This document shows positions 43,439 through 52,089 of a stretch of 64,000 nucleotides of DNA, piece by piece. The stretch is from the NCBI RefSeq assembly GCF_003590795.1, contig NZ_QYUL01000006.1, forward strand, positions 62,001-126,000, in the 5' to 3' direction. The number at the start of each line of letters is the position of its first letter. Positions within the stretch are counted from its first letter, which is position 1. Source of the DNA: Azospirillum cavernae. GTDB taxonomy: Bacteria > Pseudomonadota > Alphaproteobacteria > Azospirillales > Azospirillaceae. The position numbers and the translations under genes were made by a program. The notes beneath the pieces are model-generated. The model did not search any database. It was not told the origin of the DNA and was given only the letters and a program-made list of their open reading frames with translations.

Positions 43439-44052
43439 CCTCTCTCGACAAAGTTCTTCAGAACGGTCAAGCCGTGCTGCTGACTCTTTTCCGGGTGAAA
43501 TTGAACGCCGTAAACCATGCCAGCCTGGAAGGACGCCATGAAACGACTGCCATAATCACAGGTGGCCACGGCCAAATCCGCCATACAAGGCTGCATGGCA
43601 TAGCTGTGGACATAATAGAACAGGGCATCATCCGGCACATCGACGAAAAGCGGACAATCGCGCGTGCGGTGCAGTTCGTTCCAACCAACATGCGGAACGC
43701 GCAGATCCGATTGATCCGGAGCCATCTCCAGGCGCCGGACCACCGCATCGACCCAGCCCAGCCCTTCGTGTCGGCCGAACTCATCGCTTTCCCGGCACAT
43801 CATCTGGGCGCCGACACAGATTCCGAGAATTGGCACCTTGTCTTTTACCTGTTCCAAAAAGCGATCCAGGCCAGTTTGTCTAAGATTACGGATGCAATCT
43901 CCGAACGCGCCGACGCCAGGCAGGATGATCTTCTCCGCAGATGAAAGGACCGACGGATCGCTGCTGAGCACAGGTTCAACCCCAAGGTGCCGCAGCGCCC
44001 CGGTGACCGAGGTGAGGTTTCCCGAACCGTAATCGACCACGGCGACACGCAT
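43435..44052 (-). CDS. hisH: HisH-like glutamine amidotransferase subunit
   Basis: This 205-aa class I glutaminase hydrolyses glutamine to deliver ammonia. The catalytic triad is complete: Cys79 in LGICVGAQMM and the His-Pro-Glu in VQFHPEKSQ. The N-terminal VVDYGSGNLTSVTGAL and ILPGVGAFGDCI loops are conserved. It sits between WbpG-like and HisF-like genes, the standard trio for ammonia-dependent conversion of an N-acetyl sugar to an acetamidino or related derivative. It starts 34 bp after the WbpG-like stop. Confidence 0.9.
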   Translation of the reverse strand: MRVAVVDYGSGNLTSVTGALRHLGVEPVLSSDPSVLSSAEKIILPGVGAFGDCIRNLRQTGLDRFLEQVKDKVPILGICVGAQMMCRESDEFGRHEGLGWVDAVVRRLEMAPDQSDLRVPHVGWNELHRTRDCPLFVDVPDDALFYYVHSYAMQPCMADLAVATCDYGSRFMASFQAGMVYGVQFHPEKSQQHGLTVLKNFVERG

Positions 44053-44086
44053 ATCGGTCTCTTTCCTTGTTCTGGAGCGATGAACG

Positions 44087-45196
44087 TCAAACCGGCGGGT
44101 AGCGCAGTTTCCACTGGTTGCCTTCGAAGTCCCAAAGTTCAGGATTGCGGTGGCGGTCGACCAGTTCGGCGAATTCGATCTCGTTCAGGCCGAGATAGTC
44201 GAGATTGTCGGCGAAGAAGGTGGATGGGAACTCGGCATCATAGCGGCGCGCCACTTCCAACCCCTCCTCTCGCGTCATCCTGCCACGGTAGATATGGCGG
44301 GAAGCATCACGCGAGGCACGGCCAAAACCAAATTTCACATACTGCATGTAATAGTAGAGATTATCGATTTTGTCATCAAGGCTATCGAAATCGATGAAGG
44401 TTCCGTCAACCCGCCCACCCGGCTGAGTTCTGAAATCTATGTTTGATTTGACGTATTCATAATTCGCTGCAATATCCCAGGGGAAGAAATAAGCGAAATA
44501 AATGGCTTTGATGCCGACCCGCGCCACGTCATCGGCTTCCGGATAAAGGTACGGAGCCAGATCATGTTCTTTCACCACGTCGTCCACCCAATTCGCTGGA
44601 TGGTCGCCAACCTGATGCTCCAAAACCTCGACGATGTCGCGGATTTTGCGATGCTCCTCGCTGAGCACGCGCCCGCCATATTCACTCTCGCCATGCTCCG
44701 CGTAAATCACCAGGGGAATGTTGTAACGAACGGCAACCTGGACAGGGACTGCGTTGATCCCGGCATCCCAATGGATCTTGGGGTTTCCACGCTCAATGAA
44801 GAAGCGTCGGGCAAGATGACGCGACACCTTCTGATTGGGCCGCACCATTAGATGGTCGAACCCAGCCTGAAGAAGCGCTTCTCTGTTGTGAACGCCAACG
44901 TCGTTCGGCAGAAGAGGAGAAAAAGTCACGAGAAGAGGGTTGAGGCCGAACTCAAACTTCAACCGATGGGCGATGAAGCTGGAATCCTTCCCGCCCGACC
45001 AGGGAACGATGCAGTCATAGGAACCGTCACGGGACCGGTGGCGCTCCACCAGATCAAGAAACTCCATCCGCCGCGCGTGCCAATCGATGTGCCGCTTGCT
45101 CTCGGCCGTGTGGCAAGCGTTGCATACACCGTTCTCATCAAAGACGATGCGAGGACGAGTGTCGGGCATCAGACATGTCTTGCAATAGCGAACCAT
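44087..45196 (-). CDS. wbpG: N-acetyl sugar amidotransferase (WbpG/PseA family)
   Basis: This 369-aa PP-loop ATPase begins MVRYCKTCLMPDTRP. The Zn-type cysteines CKTC and CNACH are followed by the ATP pyrophosphatase loop CIVPWSGGKDSSFIAHRL. The family block AEHGESEYGGRVL is present, as is YFFPWDIAANYEYVK. With HisH/HisF-like partners, characterised members build the acetamidino group of Man(2NAc3NAmA) O-antigen sugars (WbpG) or of pseudaminic acid (PseA). Which sugar is modified here is unknown. The ATG at 45196 is preferred over 45310, which would overlap the asnB gene. Confidence 0.9.
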   Translation of the reverse strand: MVRYCKTCLMPDTRPRIVFDENGVCNACHTAESKRHIDWHARRMEFLDLVERHRSRDGSYDCIVPWSGGKDSSFIAHRLKFEFGLNPLLVTFSPLLPNDVGVHNREALLQAGFDHLMVRPNQKVSRHLARRFFIERGNPKIHWDAGINAVPVQVAVRYNIPLVIYAEHGESEYGGRVLSEEHRKIRDIVEVLEHQVGDHPANWVDDVVKEHDLAPYLYPEADDVARVGIKAIYFAYFFPWDIAANYEYVKSNIDFRTQPGGRVDGTFIDFDSLDDKIDNLYYYMQYVKFGFGRASRDASRHIYRGRMTREEGLEVARRYDAEFPSTFFADNLDYLGLNEIEFAELVDRHRNPELWDFEGNQWKLRYPPV

Positions 45197-45221
45197 GGAG
45201 CAACCTTCCCAAATAGGCCCG

Positions 45222-47057
45222 TCAGGAGCCGAATTCCTCAAGAAACAGTTTGGTCGAAACAATGCTGAACAGGAATTTGCTTTCACTGTCGGAAAGATTT
45301 TCCTTGTCAATCATAGTGGCGACCTTGTCGCGGCGCAGGAGGTCGTAAACCAAACCGTCGCCGAGAAGCCAGTCTCGCGTGCCTGGATCAGTCCTGTCAA
45401 AGAAGGAAAAAATATCCGCGTTGAAGCCGATCTTCCGGCGATTGTCGAGCAGTTCATCAGGAACCAGCCCCCGCACCGCCTCGCGCAAGACCGCCTTGGT
45501 CAGGCCGTCTCGGATCAGCAGCGGGGTGGGGATCGACAAGGAGAACTCGAACAACGCGCGATCTAGAAACGGTGAGCGGTTCTCGATTGAATAATACATG
45601 GCGTTCAAATCGTCCTCATGCAGGATCTGCGGGACGACTTCATGGAACAACTCGTTGAGCATGCGGTTGCGCAACGGATCGGCGGTGTAGACCGTCTCGA
45701 CAAACCCCTCCGACCATGGCTCTTGCAGAAACGCTTCGTGTTCGCCAACATCGGGGTACAGATGATCGCGGCGGTGCGGCTGCTCCAGGAAGACTCTGGG
45801 ATTTTGCAGCACCGGATTGCGGACGATCGGCTTGATATGGGTCGCCCAGTTCGCCTCAGCCTCAACAAGCCGCACCGGATCATCACGCAGAGCTGACAAG
45901 TAAAAGGCATGGTGATCGTAATAGCCGGTGAACAATTCGTCCGCTGCTGTTCCACTGACGGCGATCCGGCAACCATGCTCGGCCATGCTCTGATGCAGCA
46001 TCGACTGCGCGACATAGCTGATCGTGTAGACAGGGGCATCGTGTTGGCGAACGAGTTCGCGCATCCGGGGAATGAAGTCGGCCGTTCGCACAGGTACGGC
46101 TGTGTGATCGATGTCGAGATGACGAAGCATGCACGCGACCATCGGGGTCTCGTTGTAACGTTCGTCGTCATTGGTGATCGTGAAGCCCTTCACGCCATAT
46201 CCGAAGACACGGCTGGCGATACCGATCAGAGCGTTGGAATCAATGCCACCGCTCATGCAAAAGGCGAGAGGAACGTCGGCGCGCAGCCTAAGATTCATTG
46301 AAGCAATCAGACGCTCTCGCACCCCTGCTACAGCGGTTGGAAAATCCATGGACAAATCTGGCCGGTGGCGGATGTTCCAGTAACGGAAGCTCCGTTCCCC
46401 GCCATTGGGCGACAGAACGAGCGCCTGCCCCGCCGGCAACTCGCTCACGCCCTCAAAGAAGCTGTCCGCCGTTTTGTAGAGGGATCGATATCCATTCACC
46501 AGATAACGGTTCACTTGGTGGAAATTGATGGAAAAGGATTTCCCGGCTAGAGCCGCAAGGAACTTGACCTCTGAGGCAAAATACAGACCGCTCTCATCCT
46601 TGTAGAGATAGAGCGGCTTCTCGCCGAAGCGGTCACGAGACAGGGCCAGCGTGCCGCTCTGCTCGTCATACAGCGCGAATGCCCACATGCCTTCGCAACG
46701 GTCAAGCGCCGTCTCCAACCCCCAGGCGCCAATCGCCCGAACGAGCACCTCCGTATCGGAACGGGTACGGCAAGGAACGCCCTCACGCTTCAGGGCTTCT
46801 CCAACCTCAATGTAATTGTAAAGCTCGCCATTGAAAACGATGTGCCGTCCATCCGACTCGAAAGGCTGGTTGGCCTCGGACGCAAGATCAATGATCGACA
46901 GCCGCGAATGCAGAAGCACCAGCGTCCGACCGTCAGGAACGCCCCACCGCCGGTGATCTCGGTGATCCGGGCCACGGCGCCCCATCTTTTCAAGACAAGC
47001 CTCGACACGCGCCGGGGTCGGCCCAGACCAACCGATATAGCCCGCAATCCCACACAT
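45222..47057 (-). CDS. asnB: glutamine-hydrolysing asparagine synthase-like amidotransferase
   Basis: This 611-aa protein has the Ntn glutaminase domain, with nucleophile Cys2 (MCGIAGYIGW) and RRGPDHR and FNGELYNY motifs. A synthetase domain carries the PP-loop CMSGGIDSNALIGIA. In O-antigen clusters AsnB relatives amidate the carboxyl of uronic or nonulosonic acids, using glutamine. Its place between a deacetylase and the WbpG/HisH/HisF trio favours that role over asparagine supply (inference). The C-terminal region contains SIENRSPFLDRALFEFSLSI and VPDELLDNRRKIGFNAD, as usual. Confidence 0.87.
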   Translation of the reverse strand: MCGIAGYIGWSGPTPARVEACLEKMGRRGPDHRDHRRWGVPDGRTLVLLHSRLSIIDLASEANQPFESDGRHIVFNGELYNYIEVGEALKREGVPCRTRSDTEVLVRAIGAWGLETALDRCEGMWAFALYDEQSGTLALSRDRFGEKPLYLYKDESGLYFASEVKFLAALAGKSFSINFHQVNRYLVNGYRSLYKTADSFFEGVSELPAGQALVLSPNGGERSFRYWNIRHRPDLSMDFPTAVAGVRERLIASMNLRLRADVPLAFCMSGGIDSNALIGIASRVFGYGVKGFTITNDDERYNETPMVACMLRHLDIDHTAVPVRTADFIPRMRELVRQHDAPVYTISYVAQSMLHQSMAEHGCRIAVSGTAADELFTGYYDHHAFYLSALRDDPVRLVEAEANWATHIKPIVRNPVLQNPRVFLEQPHRRDHLYPDVGEHEAFLQEPWSEGFVETVYTADPLRNRMLNELFHEVVPQILHEDDLNAMYYSIENRSPFLDRALFEFSLSIPTPLLIRDGLTKAVLREAVRGLVPDELLDNRRKIGFNADIFSFFDRTDPGTRDWLLGDGLVYDLLRRDKVATMIDKENLSDSESKFLFSIVSTKLFLEEFGS

Positions 47058-47081
47058 GGCGCCCGTGCCCCTTGCTGTCGA

Positions 47082-48005
47082 TCAACCGACCATGATTCGT
47101 TTCAGATGGAAGAGTCCTGTTTCCGGAGTGTTGTCTCCATCCTCGGCCGTCGGACAACAGACGACGCCATGACCACGCAGTGCTTCGATCACCGCATCGG
47201 AATAGCAATGCGCCAATCCTTCCGGATAGGAATAATGCCGACAAGACAGCCCGGCTCGGTCGCGCATCAGGCGAACGCTGGTCTCCAGTTCAACGGCCAA
47301 TGCATCCGGCTCGAGAAACGAGAGGATGTCGTGCCGATGGGAATGGCCGCCCACAATGAACAGCGGATTGTCGGCCAACATGCGCACTTGGTCCCAGTTC
47401 ATCTTCTGATCCAGAGCATTGTCGCCGCTCCAGGTCTCGGGCAAATCGCATTGCGCCTGAATGTCGCTGGCCAGTGCCTGAGGATCAATGGAGCGGTCTT
47501 TTTTGGCAAAACGGCGAATTTCGGTCAGAAGCGCGATGCGCTCCGCCCGCGTTGCGAAGGAAATGGCCCCAGTTCGCCAGGGCAGGCACAAGGAGCCGAT
47601 CAACGTCCGTTCCAGCGCCCACTCGATCCGGTCGATCCAGGACATGGCGTTGTCCTCGATGAAGCCCGTGGTGATGTAGAAAGTCGCCGGAATTCCCAAC
47701 CTGTCTAATTCCGGAGCCGCCACTGTCAGGTTGTTCTCGAAGCCATCGTCGAACGTTATGGCGAAGGCGCGCGACGGATACGGCTCACCAGTTTGTTGAT
47801 GATGAATGACGTCGTCCATCGACAGTGGAGTGCCGCTGCGTTTCAGATCCTCCAGAATGGCGCGGAACTCGCTTTTCAAGCGATGCTTGCCCGTGTAGTT
47901 GCGCACGTCCCACGGCGATTCCGAGACGACGCCATGGAACAGGAAGATGCAGAGCGTTCCATCGCCAAGCCGCTGCGACCATTGGCCGGTCTTGTTCGTA
48001 TTCAT
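47082..48005 (-). CDS. polysaccharide deacetylase (NodB homology, CE4) family
   Basis: This protein of about 307 aa has the CE4 metal and catalytic motifs. FAITFDDGFENNL holds the Asp pair, and GGHSHRHDILS holds the HxxxH zinc ligands. RHYSYPEGLAHCYSDAVIEA corresponds to motif 3 (family R.PYG). It would remove an acetyl group from an N-acetylated sugar. The ATG at 48005 overlaps the upstream formyltransferase stop by ATGA, which suggests a deacetylate-then-formylate pair. No signal peptide is visible, so it may act on a cytosolic or lipid-linked intermediate. Confidence 0.85.
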   Translation of the reverse strand: MNTNKTGQWSQRLGDGTLCIFLFHGVVSESPWDVRNYTGKHRLKSEFRAILEDLKRSGTPLSMDDVIHHQQTGEPYPSRAFAITFDDGFENNLTVAAPELDRLGIPATFYITTGFIEDNAMSWIDRIEWALERTLIGSLCLPWRTGAISFATRAERIALLTEIRRFAKKDRSIDPQALASDIQAQCDLPETWSGDNALDQKMNWDQVRMLADNPLFIVGGHSHRHDILSFLEPDALAVELETSVRLMRDRAGLSCRHYSYPEGLAHCYSDAVIEALRGHGVVCCPTAEDGDNTPETGLFHLKRIMVG

Positions 48006-48715
48006 CGCATGGCACCTGAAAACATGGCGAAGCGACGCACGCAAACCTGCTTCAGCGCCGTCGGCATGAAGGAATAATAACGCCCCCGTCTGGCCTGTGG
48101 TTGTGCCGGAATGCCTCGTCCGCCAACCCAGCCATCAAGAGCGTCTTCGACCAGTTGCAAGCAAACCCGCGTGTTGGCCGCCCGCAGTTGGGCCAGCGTC
48201 ATGCCGTTCGTCAGCAAGATGGGGCGGCGCCCAACGATCGCACCGGTGTCGAGTTCGGGCGCCAACCAATGCAGGGTGGTGCTCAACTGATCGAACGCGC
48301 CATGCCAAACTGCCCAGAGATGAGTGTCCAGGCCACGATATTCTTCCGGGTCGCCACCATGCAAGTTCAGGATGTTGCCGCCGCAGGCGTCGATCACAGC
48401 TTGTGACAGCTTGCCCGTGCCGAACACCACGGCTAGGTCGGGGCGGGTCTGTCGCAACGCCGCCACCGCTGACTCCGCGTTCAGTGATGGAAAGGCCATA
48501 GTATCGCCATGATCGCTCAGGCGCTCTCCTCCCTTGGCGAACCATAAGGCGCGCTCGTGCTCGTCACGCTCCGCTTCAAAAGGATGGGCGGTTTCGTAGG
48601 CAGGGCGCAAGGTTTCTGTTTCCACAAAAACCCGCGCCACGGGATGGCGCCTCGACAGTTCGCGCAGGAACCAAGAGTGATGGAGGGTTTCCGTGGTCAG
48701 GAGAACCAAATTCAA
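48002..48715 (-). CDS. short formyltransferase-fold enzyme
   Basis: At 237 aa it has the N10-formyl-THF transferase catalytic domain only. Asn117 and His119 lie in NILNLHGGDPEEYRGLDTHL, and Asp156 is in APELDTGAIV. The C-terminal domain found in the 41.7-kb enzyme is absent. It may formylate an amino sugar exposed by the neighbouring deacetylase. It overlaps neuB upstream and the deacetylase downstream, each by ATGA, in a tightly packed operon. Confidence 0.85.
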   Translation of the reverse strand: MNLVLLTTETLHHSWFLRELSRRHPVARVFVETETLRPAYETAHPFEAERDEHERALWFAKGGERLSDHGDTMAFPSLNAESAVAALRQTRPDLAVVFGTGKLSQAVIDACGGNILNLHGGDPEEYRGLDTHLWAVWHGAFDQLSTTLHWLAPELDTGAIVGRRPILLTNGMTLAQLRAANTRVCLQLVEDALDGWVGGRGIPAQPQARRGRYYSFMPTALKQVCVRRFAMFSGAMR

Positions 48716-49764
48716 CGAGGTGCGTCCTGTGCGCCCTCATCCAGATCGGCCTTCAGAATTGGCGAACCGGCGGGCAGATTGCGAGTCAGGCGCCGTCCAA
48801 GAACGAGGGTTTCCGCCCCCGGCGGCAAGCCTGTGCCAGGCCGGACCCAGGTGAGATCCGACATCGTCAACACCGCCCCCGCCGACAGATCGTGGTCGGC
48901 GACGATCGAACGTCGATTAGCGATCGCCCCTGCGTCTTCACAGCTGCGGCGCTCTTTGACGGAAGAGCCGAGCATGACCGACGCTGTGCGGATGCGATCC
49001 GCCATCTCCCTCAGCGCCTCGGGATTCGCCGACAATTGGTGGTCCCGGAAGCTCGAGTAATTGTTGTCGATGGTGAAGTGTTTCTCAATGATCCGCGCGC
49101 CGAGCCCCACAGCCAGCACGGCCGCGTCGATGCCGATCGTGTGGTCAGAATATCCGACGGTCGCATCCGGGAATGCCGCTGCCAGGGTGGAGATGGTGGC
49201 CAGATTGGCCTCTTCCGGCGGGGTTGGGTAAGCGCTGACACAGTGAAGGATCGCGAGACCGGGATCGCCCTGTTCCGCCTCCGCCCAGACTCGACGGACC
49301 AAGGCGTCGGCGTAACGGATCTGTTGCATGTCGGCGATGCCGGTCGAGACCAGCATCGGCTTGCCACGCCGCGCCACCGCTTCGATCAAGGGATAGAACG
49401 TGTTGTCGCCAGACGCGATCTTATAGGCGGACACCAGCGGTTCGAGCACAGCGACGCTGCCGAGGTCGAAAGGCGTGGACAGGAAGATCAATCCGGCGTC
49501 CCGAGCCTGCTGCGCCAGTTTGGCGAACTGCTCCCCCGACAGCTCAAAACGCTTCAGTCGGGCGAATCGTTCGCTTTCAGAAGGACTGACGTAATGCTCC
49601 GTCCGGAAGGTCTGGAATTTGACCGCTCCGGCGCCAGCCTCCGCCGCCAATCCGACCAGATCTTGGGCAAGCGCGAAACTGCCCTCATGGTTGTTGCCGA
49701 CTTCGGCGATCAGCAGGACGTCGTTCTGGGAATCCCAGGTCTCGATCAGCATGGGGCGACTCAC
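48712..49764 (-). CDS. neuB: NeuB-family nonulosonic acid synthase (sialic/legionaminic/pseudaminic type)
   Basis: This 350-aa enzyme condenses an N-acyl hexosamine-type sugar with phosphoenolpyruvate to form a nine-carbon keto acid. Family motifs are LIAEVGNNHEGS near the N-terminus, VKFQTFRTEHYV, FLSTPFD, VGYSDHTIGIDA and IIEKHFTID. A C-terminal SAF domain is present (RRSIVADHDLSAGAVLTMSD). The subtype cannot be fixed by eye; SpsE-like members act with SpsF-like cytidylyltransferases such as the one at 53.1 kb. It overlaps the upstream SDR by ATGA. Confidence 0.88.
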   Translation of the reverse strand: MSRPMLIETWDSQNDVLLIAEVGNNHEGSFALAQDLVGLAAEAGAGAVKFQTFRTEHYVSPSESERFARLKRFELSGEQFAKLAQQARDAGLIFLSTPFDLGSVAVLEPLVSAYKIASGDNTFYPLIEAVARRGKPMLVSTGIADMQQIRYADALVRRVWAEAEQGDPGLAILHCVSAYPTPPEEANLATISTLAAAFPDATVGYSDHTIGIDAAVLAVGLGARIIEKHFTIDNNYSSFRDHQLSANPEALREMADRIRTASVMLGSSVKERRSCEDAGAIANRRSIVADHDLSAGAVLTMSDLTWVRPGTGLPPGAETLVLGRRLTRNLPAGSPILKADLDEGAQDAPR

Positions 49765-50807
49765 TCGATAAAGACCGGAACGGCACCCTTGTCCTTGATC
49801 AGACTGTCGTACCAGCGGATGTATTGCGGGAAGCCGGTCTCAAGCGGGAAAGTCGGCTTGAATCCGAGCAGGTCATGAGCCTTCTCCACCGACAGAGTGC
49901 CGCGCTTCGGCATCAGTCGGTCGCGCGGGATATGGCGCAGGGTGGCGTCCGGAAAATGCTTTAGCAGAATGCTGGCCATCTCGCCGATGGTCCGCGCGTT
50001 TCCATAGGTGAGGTTGAAGATCTGGTTCAGCGACTTGGGCTCCACCATGGCCAGCGTCAGCCCCTGGATGAGATCCTGGATGTAGGTGAAATCCAGATAC
50101 TCGTTGCCATCGCCAGCGATGGTGATCTCGTGCCCGTTGATCGCGTTCTCGATAAAGACCTGTCCGACGCGACGGCTGACGCAACGCTCGCCATACAGGG
50201 CGGACGGACGCACGATGGTGTAGGGCAGGCCGAAGACTTGGTTGTAGGCGATGACCATCTTCTCGCCAGCAAACTTCAGCGCACCATAGACGCCAAGCGG
50301 GTTGCAGATGCTGTCCTCAGTCACTGTGCCGCCATCGAAGTCGCCATAGACCATGCTGGACGACATGAAAATCAGTCGTTCGAAATCCCATTTGGGGGAA
50401 CGCAGGCTGTCGAGTGAATTCTCCAACGTGCGCAGCGAGTGGTCGAAGGTGCTGTACGGATCCTTATTCGCCACATTGGCATGCGCCACGGCGGCCAGAT
50501 GCACAACGATTTGCGGCTTGATCCGGTTGAAGGCCTGCGTCGTCAGATGATAGTCGCGGGCGTCAAGGATGTGAATCGGGATTCCGGCCTGACGCAGCAG
50601 ATTCACCCGCTCCAGCAGGATGTCCAGATACAGGTCCCGATTGCTCACCTCCATCCCTGCGGCGATGAAATTGATCAGATTGTTGACCTGGAAACTATCA
50701 AAGACATGCACATCGGCCCCCTTCTCCTTGAGGGAGAGGGCCAGATTGTGGCCGATAAAACCGGCGCCGCCGACCAGAGCGATCGTCTTGCCCGCAAGGT
50801 TAAGCAT
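49761..50807 (-). CDS. NAD-dependent sugar epimerase/dehydratase (extended SDR)
   Basis: This is a 348-aa extended SDR. The cofactor loop is VGGAGFIGHN; the catalytic set is FMSSSMVYGDFDGG and GVYGALKFAGE with Tyr and Lys intact. RPSALYGERCVSRRVGQVFI indicates an NDP-sugar substrate. It could be the 4,6-dehydratase or epimerase feeding the NeuB pathway. Its start overlaps the aminotransferase stop by one base, so dehydration/epimerisation and amination may be coupled, but the order of reactions is not visible from sequence. Confidence 0.85.
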   Translation of the reverse strand: MLNLAGKTIALVGGAGFIGHNLALSLKEKGADVHVFDSFQVNNLINFIAAGMEVSNRDLYLDILLERVNLLRQAGIPIHILDARDYHLTTQAFNRIKPQIVVHLAAVAHANVANKDPYSTFDHSLRTLENSLDSLRSPKWDFERLIFMSSSMVYGDFDGGTVTEDSICNPLGVYGALKFAGEKMVIAYNQVFGLPYTIVRPSALYGERCVSRRVGQVFIENAINGHEITIAGDGNEYLDFTYIQDLIQGLTLAMVEPKSLNQIFNLTYGNARTIGEMASILLKHFPDATLRHIPRDRLMPKRGTLSVEKAHDLLGFKPTFPLETGFPQYIRWYDSLIKDKGAVPVFIE

Positions 50808-51973
50808 CAGAGGACTTCCCGAGCGATTTGGGTGAAGGTGTCGGCTATGTAATCGACCGCTGTGTCGTTCACATGAGGCGCGACGGGGAGATTGATTGAA
50901 CGATCACTGATGGCAGTCGCGTTCGGATAGCGGGCGGCGTCCCAACCGTATTTTTCAGCGTAGTAAGTCAGGCGCGACACCGGGTGAGGATAATGGACGC
51001 TGGTCCCAATCCCAGCCTCGTTCAGCCGCCGCGCAAAGGCGTTGCGGGTTTCCGCCCGCCGACCGCACAGCATAACGCTGAAGGTGTAGGGGACGTAATC
51101 GTCGCGGGAATCGTCGCTGTCAAGCACCAGCACGTCGTCGACCGCGCCGATCCGCTCCTTCAACCGGCTGAAATTATGACGGCGCCGCGCTTCCATCTCG
51201 CCGATGTGAGTGAGCTGAACGCAGCCGATGGCGGCGGCCATTTCACCCATGCGATAATTCATCCCGACGCCGTTGACGTCATACACGCCCGGAATGCTGC
51301 GCTCGCCATGGCTGCGATCAACGTGGAAGGCGCGGAACCGTTCAACCTTCTGGGCGATCTCGACGTGACGGGACACGAACATTCCCCCCTCGCCGGTCGT
51401 CATGTGCTTGGTCGGATAGAAGGAAAAGCACCCTATGTCGCCCAGAAGACCGACGTGGGTTCCACGATAATGAGAGCCGACAGCGGTGGCGCAATCCTCG
51501 ATCACTCGCAGGTTGTGGCGCTGCGCGATCTCCAGAAGCTCGGCCATCGGAGCCGGGATGCCCAGGAAGTGCACCACCGAGATGGCGCGGGTGCGCGGTG
51601 TCACCGCAGCCGCAACCTGCTCAGGATCAAGATTGCCGTTCGGCAGACGGCAGTCGACAAAGACCGGCGTGGCGCCGGTCAGTTCGATCGCGTGAACCGT
51701 CGCGACGTGCGTTTGCGCTGGAACGATGATTTCATCGCCAGGGCCAAATCCAAAATGGATTGAAGCCAAGTGAAGCGCGGCCATACAGGAGCTGGTCGGC
51801 ACGCAAAATTCTGGCCCGACTCCAATATAGGAACCGAAATCTGCCGCGAATTGGCGTCCTTGTATGCCATGAACCAGGATACGGGAGCTCAAGACCGCGC
51901 ACACAGCCTGACGCTCCTCCTCACCAATACAAGGAGAACCGTAAGGAATATTCATCAAGGGAGTTTGGATCAT
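50807..51973 (-). CDS. DegT/DnrJ/EryC1/StrS sugar aminotransferase
   Basis: This 388-aa PLP enzyme has the internal aldimine lysine in FSFYPTKHMTTGEGGMF. The VIEDCATAVGSHYRGTHVG segment and the TSSCMAALHLA phosphate-binding loop are present. Close functional relatives aminate C-4 of a 4-keto-6-deoxy NDP-hexosamine, a step in legionaminic and pseudaminic acid pathways (PseC/LegC type). It differs clearly from the aminotransferase at 34.4 kb. It leads a run of overlapping genes down to the deacetylase, with a 116-bp gap before it. Confidence 0.9.
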   Translation of the reverse strand: MIQTPLMNIPYGSPCIGEEERQAVCAVLSSRILVHGIQGRQFAADFGSYIGVGPEFCVPTSSCMAALHLASIHFGFGPGDEIIVPAQTHVATVHAIELTGATPVFVDCRLPNGNLDPEQVAAAVTPRTRAISVVHFLGIPAPMAELLEIAQRHNLRVIEDCATAVGSHYRGTHVGLLGDIGCFSFYPTKHMTTGEGGMFVSRHVEIAQKVERFRAFHVDRSHGERSIPGVYDVNGVGMNYRMGEMAAAIGCVQLTHIGEMEARRRHNFSRLKERIGAVDDVLVLDSDDSRDDYVPYTFSVMLCGRRAETRNAFARRLNEAGIGTSVHYPHPVSRLTYYAEKYGWDAARYPNATAISDRSINLPVAPHVNDTAVDYIADTFTQIAREVL

Positions 51974-52089
51974 GCCCGATTCAATGCCTTAGTCCGAAAA
52001 AATTCACAGGAAGCTAGCATAAGGCCATATCATTCGCCAGAGGCGAAATCCATGACTTCTATCTTCACATGGCATGTCCTTCACAGAGT

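Noticed and set aside
42680-44052. HisH and HisF as part of a histidine biosynthesis operon
   Set aside because: No other his gene is nearby, the HisF catalytic Asp is lost, and the WbpG-like gene is adjacent.
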